Assembly (NCBI GenBank): GCA_937911325.1
Contig: CALDSD010000087.1
Coordinates: 1 to 50,979 of the forward strand
DNA length: 50,979 nucleotides
DNA from: an uncultured Neomegalonema sp.
GTDB taxonomy: Bacteria; Pseudomonadota; Alphaproteobacteria; Rhodobacterales; Rhodobacteraceae
Reading direction: 5' to 3'
Below, in pieces: positions 28,368 through 35,888 of the stretch (its first letter is position 1; every line of letters begins with the position of its first letter). The position numbers and the translations under genes were made by a program. The notes beneath the pieces are model-generated. The model did no database searches, was not told where the DNA came from, and saw only the letters and a list, made by a program, of their open reading frames with translations.

Positions 28368-29047
28368 GCGCCGCTGTCACCGGAGCCGCGACCGGCATCG
28401 GCGCCGCGATCGCCGACGCGCTGTCGGCGGAAGGGTTCCAAGTGTTCAGGCTCGATGTGGCCCATCTTGACGGCCCGAACGCGATCAAGGCGGACATCAC
28501 GTCTCCGTCGGATCTCTCCGCCGCCGTTGAGACCATTTCCGATCGCGCCGGCAAACTGGACGTGCTGGTGAACAATGCGGGCGTCCTGATCGAAGGCGCG
28601 TTGGCGGAGATGCCGTCGGACGCATTGGATCGGACCCTGGCTGTAAACGTGAAGGGGCCGTTCCTGACGACGCAAGCCATGCTGCCGTTGATCCGCGACG
28701 GCGGGTCCATCATCAACATCGCATCCGAACTCGCCTATCTGGGCCGGGCCGGCGCATCCGCTTACGCTGCGAGCAAAGGCGCGGTCCTGTCGATGACGCG
28801 CTCTTGGGCGCGTGAGCTTGGTCCGAAGATCCGTGTCAATGCGGTGGCGCCTGGGCCCGTCGACACGGAACTTCTCGCCTTTGACAAGATGAGCCAAGCC
28901 GAGAAAGCGCAGGAAACGAACAATCCGCTCGGCCGGATTGGCCGACCCGAGGAAATCGCGGCGCTCGTCGCGTTCCTCGCATCGCCCCGGGCAAGTTTCA
29001 TCACCGGCCAATGCTTCAACGCCGATGGCGGCGCAGCGATGCATTAA
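28361..29047 (+). CDS. SDR family oxidoreductase 2
   Basis: 228 residues, a slightly shorter classical SDR. GAATGIG (8-14), NNAG (71-74) and S122, Y135 and K139 (YAASK) are intact, as is the C-terminal '[12 protein letters not shown]'. Start ATG 28361 lies inside the end of the previous SDR gene, in another frame, a typical coupled overlap. The gene ends 16 bp before the deacetylase. Substrate unknown; see the operon finding for the pathway hypothesis. Confidence 0.88.
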   Translation: MVSAAVTGAATGIGAAIADALSAEGFQVFRLDVAHLDGPNAIKADITSPSDLSAAVETISDRAGKLDVLVNNAGVLIEGALAEMPSDALDRTLAVNVKGPFLTTQAMLPLIRDGGSIINIASELAYLGRAGASAYAASKGAVLSMTRSWARELGPKIRVNAVAPGPVDTELLAFDKMSQAEKAQETNNPLGRIGRPEEIAALVAFLASPRASFITGQCFNADGGAAMH

Positions 29048-29063
29048 CGGACAGGAGAGACGT

Positions 29064-29948
29064 ATGATCCAGAACCCCATCTCCTGGCCGAACGGCGCGC
29101 GCTGCGCTTGCGCGATCAGCTTTGATATCGACGCCGACAGCCTGATCCACATCTCGCGCCCCAAGGATGGGCATGATCGGTTGGCGCCCATCACCCAAGG
29201 CCGCTATGGCCCCACGGTCGCGGTGCCGCGGATCTTGGAGACCTACCGCCGGCTCGGCTTGAAACAGTCCTTCTTCATGCCCGGCTGGTGCATGGAGCAG
29301 TACCCCGACACGGTCGAGGCGATCCTCGCGGCGGGCCATGAGATCGGCCATCACAGCTATCTGCACGAAGACCCGACGACCCATACCGACGCCGAGCAAG
29401 GCTACTGGTTCGACAAGGCGACCGATGTTCACGAACGCCTGACCGGTCGACGTCCGCGAGGGTACCGCGCACCGGTTTACAACGTCACGCAAGGCGTCGT
29501 GGATCGGTTGATCGACCGGGGTTTTCTTTACGACAGCTCGCTCATGGCGGACGACATTCCCTACCTGATGAAGACTGCCGCCGGCGAGTTGGTCGAGCTG
29601 CCTGTGCATTGGGGAACCGACGACTGGCCGCCTTTCGCGCATTACGAGGAGATCGGCTACATGATGCCGGTTCAGGCGCCTGATGACGGCCTGAAGTCCT
29701 CCTTCGCCGAGTTTGAAGCTCAGTACGAGGCGGGTGGGTTCTGGATGGCGATCTGGCACCCGTTCCTGACCGGCCGGCTGGCGCGATGGCGCGTCGTCGA
29801 GAAATGGCTCGAAAGCGTTCTGGATCGCGGAGACGTCTGGTTCGCGCCGCTCGAGGAAATCGCCGCGCATGTGAAGGCCGAGCGGGACAAGGGCGCGGCC
29901 ATCCGCACCGAACAGCTGCCGTATTACGAGCGACCCGTCTCGTTGTAG
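29064..29948 (+). CDS. Polysaccharide deacetylase/PuuE-type amidohydrolase
   Basis: 294 residues with a NodB-type fold. Motif 1 is 'SFDIDAD' (D21, D23), motif 2 is 'GHHSYLHED' (H97, H101) and the later 'PRGYRAPVYN' is the RxxP motif. The absence of a signal peptide and 'RYGPTVAVPRILETYRRLGL' point to the cytoplasmic PuuE / allantoinase-like branch rather than to cell-wall deacetylases. PuuE-type enzymes open the hydantoin ring of allantoin. Here it sits between two dehydrogenases and a ureohydrolase, so hydrolysis of a C-N bond in a ureide or N-acyl intermediate is plausible. ATG 29064 has AGGAGAG seven bases upstream. Confidence 0.87.
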   Translation: MIQNPISWPNGARCACAISFDIDADSLIHISRPKDGHDRLAPITQGRYGPTVAVPRILETYRRLGLKQSFFMPGWCMEQYPDTVEAILAAGHEIGHHSYLHEDPTTHTDAEQGYWFDKATDVHERLTGRRPRGYRAPVYNVTQGVVDRLIDRGFLYDSSLMADDIPYLMKTAAGELVELPVHWGTDDWPPFAHYEEIGYMMPVQAPDDGLKSSFAEFEAQYEAGGFWMAIWHPFLTGRLARWRVVEKWLESVLDRGDVWFAPLEEIAAHVKAERDKGAAIRTEQLPYYERPVSL

Positions 29949-29984
29949 ACCGGATGCGCATTCGACAAATTCTAGGGAAACCCA

Positions 29985-31286
29985 ATGTTCTTCAATGACC
30001 GCCGCCACAGCTCGCCCCGGCCTCGCGCCTTCAGTGAAGCGCCGAACGAGCGTCGCGCGCACCATCCGGATCTCACCAAGTTGCAGGGATGGAAGTCCGC
30101 GCGCGCGGAAGCCGACATTCCCGAGGGCGAGTGGGAGAAGGAGAAGCAATGGGCCCTGCATATGGGCCTGACCGGCGCCGACAGCATCGAGGATCGTTCG
30201 TTCCCGTCCTTCGCTCGTGGCGAGCTGCCGCTCTACGCCGGCTTCATGACCTTCCTGTAGGCGCCCTACGCCGAGGACGTCTCGGAGGTCGGCCTTTACG
30301 ACGCCACCGTGCTGGGCGCGCCGTTTGACGGCGGCACGACCTACCGCGCCGGCACTCGTTTTGGTCCGCAGGGCATCCGGAAGATCTCGGCGCTCTACAC
30401 GCCCTACAACTACGAGATGGGCATCGATCTGCGGGAGCAGATGAGCCTGTGCGACGCCGGCGACATCTTCACGATCCCGGCCAATATCGAAAAGACGTTC
30501 GACCAGATCTCTCGCGCCTGCGCGCACGTGTTTTCCTCAGGGTCGCTGCCGATCATCCTGGGGGGCGATCATTCCATCGGCTACCCGACCGTGCGCGGCA
30601 TCGCCGAATGCACCTCCAAGAAGATCGGCATCATCCATTTCGACCGCCACGCGGACATCCAGGAGAAGGACCTGGATGAGCGCATGCACACCACGCCTTG
30701 GTTCCATGCGACGAACCTGCCGAACGTGCCGGCGAAGAACCTCGTGCAGGTCGGCATCGGCGGCTGGCAGGTTCCGCGCGAGGCTGTGAAGGTCGCCCGC
30801 GAACGCGAGACCAATATCATCACCATGTCCGACATGGAGCGCATGGGCGTCGACAAGACCGCCGAGATGGCGCTTGAGATGGCCTGGGACGGCGTCGACA
30901 TGGTCTATGTCTCGTTCGACATCGACAGCGTCGATTGCGGCTTCGTGCCCGGCACCGGCTGGCCTGAGCCGGGCGGGTTCCTGCCGCGTGAAGCGCTTGG
31001 ACTGGTGAGCCGGGTCGCCGCCGAAGGTATCTGCGGTCTCGAAGTCGTGGAGGTCGCGCCCCCCTACGACACCTCTGACATCACCGCGCTTCTAGGCACC
31101 CGCGTGATCGTCGACGCTCTTGGTTCCATGGTGGCCGCCGGCAAGCTCGGCGCTCATCGAAGACACATCGACAAGCCGGTCGAGCTGCCGCGCGGCCACT
31201 ACGACGAGGCGCGCGACGGCAAGCGTTGGACGACGCCGGCAAAGCCTGCGGCGTCGAAGAAGAAAACCACCCGGAAGAAGAAGTAA
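29985..31286 (+). pseudogene. Agmatinase/guanidinase-type ureohydrolase with in-frame TAG at codon 92
   Basis: From ATG 29985 (AGGGAAA upstream) the frame hits TAG at 30258-30260 and then continues open, in the same frame, to 31286: 433 codons if read through. All six metal ligands lie after the stop: H196 (LGGDHS), D220, H222 and D224 (FDRHAD), D312 and D314 (FDIDSVD). The break is in 'GFMTFL-stop-APYAEDV', where ureohydrolases usually carry a basic residue (FLR or FLK), so AAG to TAG explains it. Downstream sequence shows no decay. The long N-terminal region, 'HTTPWFHATNLPNV' and 'VPGTGWPEPGG' resemble guanidine hydrolase relatives more than SpeB. The C-terminus ends in a lysine-rich tail. 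Re-initiation at GTG 30309 would keep the ligands but lose the first strand. A recent null, a sequence error or read-through are the options. Confidence 0.8.
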
Positions 31287-31314
31287 TGCGCGCTTGAGCG
31301 TCGGAGGAAAGCCA

Positions 31315-31812
31315 ATGCCGCACGATCATCTCCAGGATCATAAGCATGATCACGACCATGATCACCACCATGCGCACGGTCATGATCACACCCATACTCA
31401 CACTTACGGGCCCGGCCATAACGGCGCGGAGGGCGCGCCCTACCACCTGCATTCGCACATGTCGCCAGATGACGAGGCGGCGGAGCTGCAGGCGCTGACA
31501 GCGCAATTCATCGAGGGTTTCACGCAGGCGACCGACAAGGCGGCCTTTCTTCGCCTCGCGGGGGTCCCGCTCGAGATTCCGTCTGACAGCGGCGCCGGCG
31601 CGCTCAAGCTCGTCGACGTCTCGATCACGCATCAATGGCAGGTCGGCGCGGCCTCGCCGGCCTTTGGCTCGGACGAGCTGTCATACCTTCCGTATCCGGG
31701 CGATCTGATCAAAGAGCGGGTGAATTGCGCCTTGATCTACGTGTCGTTGAAGGAGCGCCGCGACGTCGACCTGCGGACGTTCTTGAAGACAAGCAAGGAC
31801 GGTCCCGCATGA
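31315..31812 (+). CDS. Histidine-rich protein, possible metal chaperone
   Basis: 165 residues. Fourteen histidines fall in the first 29 residues, in HD/HT/HH alternation ('DHKHDHDHDHHHAHGHDH'), followed by more in 'YHLHSHMSPDD'. The remaining ~120 residues are acidic and helical, ending in 'VNCALIYVSLKERRDVDL', and match no family I know. His-rich N-termini of this type bind nickel, zinc or cobalt in chaperones such as HypB and UreE. The gene lies 28 bp after the metal-dependent ureohydrolase and overlaps the DUF1989 gene (ATGA), so delivery of metal to the ureohydrolase is the obvious guess. ATG 31315 has GGAGGAAA. Confidence 0.8.
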   Translation: MPHDHLQDHKHDHDHDHHHAHGHDHTHTHTYGPGHNGAEGAPYHLHSHMSPDDEAAELQALTAQFIEGFTQATDKAAFLRLAGVPLEIPSDSGAGALKLVDVSITHQWQVGAASPAFGSDELSYLPYPGDLIKERVNCALIYVSLKERRDVDLRTFLKTSKDGPA

Positions 31813-32438
31813 GCGCGGCGCCCGCCGACGCGGCTATCCTCGAAGATACGATCGTTCCCGCCCGCGCGCCCTGGAGCGCACGGGTGGCCAAGGGCGAGCA
31901 TCTGCGGCTGATCGATCTCGAAGGCGGGCAGGCGATCGATTTTCTGTGCTTCAATGCGAACGACCCGGCCGAGCGCTATCACGCCGCCAACACGATCAAG
32001 ATCCCCGGCAACATCTATATCGGCGAAGGATGCGTCCTTCGGTCATCGCGAGCGCGACCGATGATGACGGTCGTCGCCGACACATGCGGTGGGCATGACA
32101 CGATCTTCGGATGTTGCGGCTTTGAGCTCGACGATGTGCGCTACGGCAAGCGCAACCCCGCCAGCTGCCAGACGAACTTTGAAACGGAGCTCGCCAAGCA
32201 CGGCGTCGGTCCCGAGCACATCGTGGCCAACGTGAACTGGTTCATGAATGTGCCCGTCGAGCCCAATGGTCGCGCTCAGATCGCCGCGCCGCGGTCAAAG
32301 CCCGGCGACTACGTGGATCTGCGTGCGGACATGGATGTTCTCGCTGTCCTCTCCAACTGCCCCGAAGAGCTGAACCAAGCCACTGGGGCGAATGGCCCGA
32401 CGCCGATCCGCGCAATCGTTTTCCGTCCGTCTGACTGA
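31809..32438 (+). CDS. DUF1989 family protein (urea carboxylase-associated type)
   Basis: 209 residues. The DUF1989 cores are present: 'GEHLRLIDLEGGQAIDFLCF', 'DTCGGHDTIFGCC', then 'SCQTNFE' and 'NWFMNVPVEPNG'. In guanidine-degrading operons two such proteins (CgdA and CgdB) form carboxyguanidine deiminase next to a biotin carboxylase. Here only one copy is present and no carboxylase is in the window, so a different deiminase or hydrolase role, perhaps with the histidine-rich neighbour, is likely. The start overlaps the previous gene by four bases and the stop is 24 bp before the Rieske gene. Confidence 0.87.
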   Translation: MSAAPADAAILEDTIVPARAPWSARVAKGEHLRLIDLEGGQAIDFLCFNANDPAERYHAANTIKIPGNIYIGEGCVLRSSRARPMMTVVADTCGGHDTIFGCCGFELDDVRYGKRNPASCQTNFETELAKHGVGPEHIVANVNWFMNVPVEPNGRAQIAAPRSKPGDYVDLRADMDVLAVLSNCPEELNQATGANGPTPIRAIVFRPSD

Positions 32439-32462
32439 CCTGCAACCTCAAAGGAGATCCCG

Positions 32463-33599
32463 ATGAGCAACCGTCCTTTCGACCTTGATCATAGCGGCCC
32501 GGTGACGCCGGCGAGCGGCGTCGACCAGCGGGCGGCGATGCAGTCGGTCTACACGGATCCAGCCGCTCTCGCGGCCGAGCAGTCGCAGATCTTCGATCAG
32601 GACTGGGTCATGGTCGGACGCGCGGGCGCGATTCCCAATGAAGGCGACTACTTTACAGCCAGCGTCGGCAAACGCCCGATCATCGTCATGCGCCAAGCCG
32701 ACGGATCTGTGAAGGCGATGGCCAACTTCTGCCTGCACCGCTACGCCAAGCTGCTCGACGGGTCCGGCTGCGCGAAACGGATCGTCTGCCCTTACCACTT
32801 CTGGACCTATGACATGGCGGGAACGCTGATCGGCGTCACCGACCGGCACGGTTTTGATCGCGACGAGATCAAGGGCAAGACGCTCGAGCCGCTCGCATGC
32901 GATGTCTGGATGGGGTTCGTGTTCGTCTCCCTGCGCCAGGACCTCGCGCCGCTGTCCGAACGCCTGGGGCGTCTCACGCCCCATGTCGAAGCCTTTGATC
33001 TCGATCAGTACGAAGACCGTGTGGTCGTGCACGAGGAGGTCTGGCAGGGCAACTGGAAGCTGATCTTCGAGAACTTCATCGAGAGCTACCACACGACCTA
33101 CACGCACAAGGGATCGATAGGGCCGACCAACCCCACCAATCTCGCGGAGTTCGGTCCTCTGGACGAGCGTAACTTCTCGATCCACTCGAACTCATACCGG
33201 CCTGAAGACTATCCAGAGAACCACAACCCGAAACTGACCGAGGCCGAGACCAAGCGTTTCTATGTCATCGCCCTCTATCCCAACGGCTTGGTGGCGCTGG
33301 ACCCGAACTTCGCGTGGTGGATTTCGCTGGAGCCGCGCGAGGTCGGCGTGACCAACGCGCGCTGGGGCTTGTGCTACTCGCCGCATGCGATGAAGGGCAT
33401 GGCCGACCCGACGGCTTTTGTCGAAGCGATCAGAGAGACGATTGTGATCGCCACCGAGGAGGACAAAGAGATGGTCGGCCGGGTTCAGGACGGCTCAGCC
33501 TTTGGCTCGCACAACCCCGGAATGCTTCACGCGCCGCTTGAGATCTACCTCAAGGAGTTCAAGGAATACGTCGAGCAACAGTTGGCGACGAACGGGTGA
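32463..33599 (+). CDS. Rieske-type aromatic-ring/N-demethylating oxygenase, large subunit
   Basis: 378 residues. The Rieske [2Fe-2S] ligands C90, H92, C109 and H112 ('NFCLHRY', 'CPYHFWTYD') and the mononuclear iron motif N205, E208, H211, H216 ('ENFIESYHTTYTHKG') are complete. It resembles the group that demethylates quaternary or N-methyl compounds (GbcA, carnitine or stachydrine types) at least as much as ring-hydroxylating enzymes. Such oxygenases need a reductase, and no ferredoxin reductase is encoded in the window. Last gene of the operon; GGAG lies seven bases before ATG 32463. A role in removing an N-alkyl group from the imported compound is inference. Confidence 0.88.
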   Translation: MSNRPFDLDHSGPVTPASGVDQRAAMQSVYTDPAALAAEQSQIFDQDWVMVGRAGAIPNEGDYFTASVGKRPIIVMRQADGSVKAMANFCLHRYAKLLDGSGCAKRIVCPYHFWTYDMAGTLIGVTDRHGFDRDEIKGKTLEPLACDVWMGFVFVSLRQDLAPLSERLGRLTPHVEAFDLDQYEDRVVVHEEVWQGNWKLIFENFIESYHTTYTHKGSIGPTNPTNLAEFGPLDERNFSIHSNSYRPEDYPENHNPKLTEAETKRFYVIALYPNGLVALDPNFAWWISLEPREVGVTNARWGLCYSPHAMKGMADPTAFVEAIRETIVIATEEDKEMVGRVQDGSAFGSHNPGMLHAPLEIYLKEFKEYVEQQLATNG

Positions 33600-33706
33600 A
33601 AGACGATTGGGGCGGGGCGGCGTCGAGGCTGCCGCTGACGCCGGCTCGTGTTCAGACGCGGTTCGCCCACGGCGGCGGCGCGATGGCTGTTTAACCTCAC
33701 AAGTGG

Positions 33707-33865
33707 TCAGTCGACCCAAGCGCGAAGGCCGATCGGATCACCGCAAACCACCAGCGCGCCAACAAACGATACTCGGCCTTGCATCCTCTCCGGCAGTTTG
33801 CCGAGCAGCCATCCAGCCCCCACGGTGACAGCGACGATCAGAACGCCAAGACCGCCGAGCTTCAC
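33707..33865 (-). CDS. Small membrane protein, 52 residues, unknown
   Basis: A GTG-started frame (GTG 33863-33865, GAGGT just upstream) encodes 'KLGGLGVLIVAVTVGAGWLL', one transmembrane helix, then a short cytoplasmic tail ending 'RAWVD'. It begins 15 bp after the stop of the 72-residue gene upstream on the same strand, so the two look like a pair. Too short for family assignment. Convergent with the Rieske gene. Confidence 0.5.
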   Translation of the reverse strand: MKLGGLGVLIVAVTVGAGWLLGKLPERMQGRVSFVGALVVCGDPIGLRAWVD

Positions 33866-33880
33866 ATTGACCTCATTCGC

Positions 33881-34099
33881 TCATTCCTCGCCGTTCGGGG
33901 GCGAACCCACGACCGTCGAACTGGTTTGCGAACCAAAACCTGGGACGGTGATCAGCCCGCGACTGAACGCGAGTGCGACGGCGAGGACCGCGATTGCGGC
34001 GATGAGCGTGAATGTCGACCGCCAGAGACGCCGCGGCCGGCGGCCGACGACCTGGTTCGGGTCCCACTCTCCGGTTCCGCCGCGCCATCGTTCAAACAT
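33881..34099 (-). CDS. Small single-helix membrane protein, 72 residues, unknown
   Basis: A charged, arginine-rich N-terminus ('MFERWRGGTGEWDPNQVVG') is followed by one transmembrane helix ('TLIAAIAVLAVALAFSRGLI') and a short polar tail. GGAGGA lies seven bases before ATG 34099, which supports translation. It is followed by the 52-residue membrane protein, so the pair may form a small membrane unit. It lies 117 bp downstream of the amino-acid ABC operon on the same strand. I do not recognise the family. Confidence 0.6.
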   Translation of the reverse strand: MFERWRGGTGEWDPNQVVGRRPRRLWRSTFTLIAAIAVLAVALAFSRGLITVPGFGSQTSSTVVGSPPNGEE

Positions 34100-34216
34100 C
34101 GCGTTGTCCTCCGCCTGCGCACCATAACAAATCCTTGTCCGATGCGCCTTTGAGGTCGGTCAAACCGAGAAGTTCGAGATCCCCCGGCCAAAGCGTCATG
34201 TTGGACGCCCGAACGG

Positions 34217-34975
34217 CTACAGGATCTGCTCGAGGAACTTCTTGGTGCGCGGATCCTTGGCCTCGGTAAAAAAGGTCGCCGGAGGACCGTGCTCGACGAT
34301 GACGCCGCGGTCGGTGAAGTAGATGTGGTCGGCGATCTCGCGGGCGAAACCCATCTCGTGCGTCACGAGAATACAGGTCATGCCCTCCTGCGCGAGTTCC
34401 TTGATCGTCACCAGCACTTCTTTCACGGTCTCGGGATCGAGGGCGGCGGTCACCTCATCGAACAGCATGACGTCCGGGTTCATTGCGAGCGACCTCGCGA
34501 TCGCGACCCGCTGCTGCTGCCCCCCTGAAAGCTCGCCGGGATAGTTGTCTTCCTTGCCCTGAAGTCGGACCTTCGCCATGAGTTTGCGTGCGCGCTCCTC
34601 GACGTCGGCCTTGTCCTGCTTCAGCACCAGCACGGGCGCCATCATGACGTTCTCCAGCGCCGTTTTGTGCGGAAACAGATTGTACTGCTGAAAGACCATC
34701 CCAACCTTTTTGCGCAGCTCGAGCTTGTCGAGCTTGGGGTCGTGAACCTCCTGGCCCTCGACCTTGATCGAGCCTTTCTGGATGTTGTTGAGCGCGTTGA
34801 TGCATCGGATCAAAGTCGACTTGCCCGAGCCCGAAGGTCCGATGATGCAGATCACCTCGCCCTTCATCACGTCAAAGCTGACGCCCTTGAGCACTTCGAG
34901 TTCGCCGAAGGATTTGTGAACGTCCTTGAGCGAGACGATGGGTTGGTCGGGGGTCCATCCGGCTGTTGCGGTCAT
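34217..34975 (-). CDS. Polar amino acid ABC transporter ATP-binding protein (GlnQ/HisP type)
   Basis: 252 residues. Walker A GPSGSGKST, 'MVFQQYNLFPHKTALENVM', signature 'LSGGQQQRVAIARSLAM', Walker B 'VMLFDEVTAALDPE' (unusual VTAALD in place of TSALD) and 'VTHEMGFAREIAD' are intact, characteristic of the polar amino acid uptake family. I use ATG 34975; the frame is open further upstream into the permease gene but without ATPase character. The start is 10 bp after the second permease's stop. It energises import with the two permeases and the binding protein upstream. Confidence 0.92.
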   Translation of the reverse strand: MTATAGWTPDQPIVSLKDVHKSFGELEVLKGVSFDVMKGEVICIIGPSGSGKSTLIRCINALNNIQKGSIKVEGQEVHDPKLDKLELRKKVGMVFQQYNLFPHKTALENVMMAPVLVLKQDKADVEERARKLMAKVRLQGKEDNYPGELSGGQQQRVAIARSLAMNPDVMLFDEVTAALDPETVKEVLVTIKELAQEGMTCILVTHEMGFAREIADHIYFTDRGVIVEHGPPATFFTEAKDPRTKKFLEQIL

Positions 34976-34985
34976 GACTGGCGCC

Positions 34986-35888
34986 TCAAAGCTTGACTGC
35001 GTACCGACGCTCGAGCGCGACCGTCCAGCGCGCGATCGGATAGCAATAGACAAAGAACATGATCAGGGCGAAACCGTAGAACGGCACGAGCAGGTCGGGG
35101 CGGTTGTTCTCGGCCTCAAGCGCCTGCTGCGTCAGCGTGATCGTCTCTTCAACGCCCAGGATCGAACAGAGCGGCGTCGCCATCGTCAGGATCGCGTACC
35201 AGTTCATCCAGGGCGGGATCATCCGCTTGAAGCACTGGGGCAGGATGATCCGCCAGAGCGTCTGTCCACGGGAGAAGGCGAGGCTTTCGGAGGCCTCCCA
35301 TTGGGCGGTGGGCACGGATTGAATGGCGCCGCGAACGATCTCGGAGATGTTCGCCATGATCGGCAGCGACAGTCCGAAAACCGCCTTGAGCCATGCTGGG
35401 ACCGAGATCTCAAATCCCAGCACCTCGAAATTCGAGGGCAGCGCCAGCAACACGACAAACAACAGGACCAACCAGGGCGAGTTGCGAAACAGCTGCGTGA
35501 CCGACCACGCGAAGGCGCGCGTCAGCTTGTTGGGCGAGATCTGAGCCAGACCCAGAACGGCCCCGAGCACCGTGCCGATCAGCATTGCCAGAACGGAAAT
35601 CAGGACGGTGAAGACAAAGCCGGACCCGACAATGAACGGCACCCATTTGAACAGGGTGCTCCAGGCTTCGACCACCGTCATCTGGGTCTGCGCCAGGGTG
35701 ATGGTCGGCCAGATCAGCGCAAGAGCCAACAGCACGACAGGGGTCCAGGGCGGCAGGCTCGCCAACCAACGCACGGTCAGCATCGGGTCTGGCCCATCGG
35801 TCGAAACGCGATAGGGCTTCATCACCGGCAGATCGGTGCGTGCGGCTCCGGTCACGCCGGGCAAGTGTCGCAGACGTCTACTGGCCAT
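34986..35888 (-). CDS. Polar amino acid ABC transporter permease 2
   Basis: 300 residues, about six transmembrane segments, longer than usual HisM-type permeases because of an N-terminal extension (about 60 residues). The HisM/GlnP core shows 'FVFTVLISVLAMLIGTVLG', 'TQLFRNSPWLVLLFVV' and the EAA loop 'QWEASESLAFSRGQTLWRII'. The start overlaps the end of permease 1 by 11 bp, indicating co-translation and a heterodimeric channel. The operon order is binding protein, permease 1, permease 2, ATPase, as in PAAT systems. Confidence 0.9.
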   Translation of the reverse strand: MASRRLRHLPGVTGAARTDLPVMKPYRVSTDGPDPMLTVRWLASLPPWTPVVLLALALIWPTITLAQTQMTVVEAWSTLFKWVPFIVGSGFVFTVLISVLAMLIGTVLGAVLGLAQISPNKLTRAFAWSVTQLFRNSPWLVLLFVVLLALPSNFEVLGFEISVPAWLKAVFGLSLPIMANISEIVRGAIQSVPTAQWEASESLAFSRGQTLWRIILPQCFKRMIPPWMNWYAILTMATPLCSILGVEETITLTQQALEAENNRPDLLVPFYGFALIMFFVYCYPIARWTVALERRYAVKL

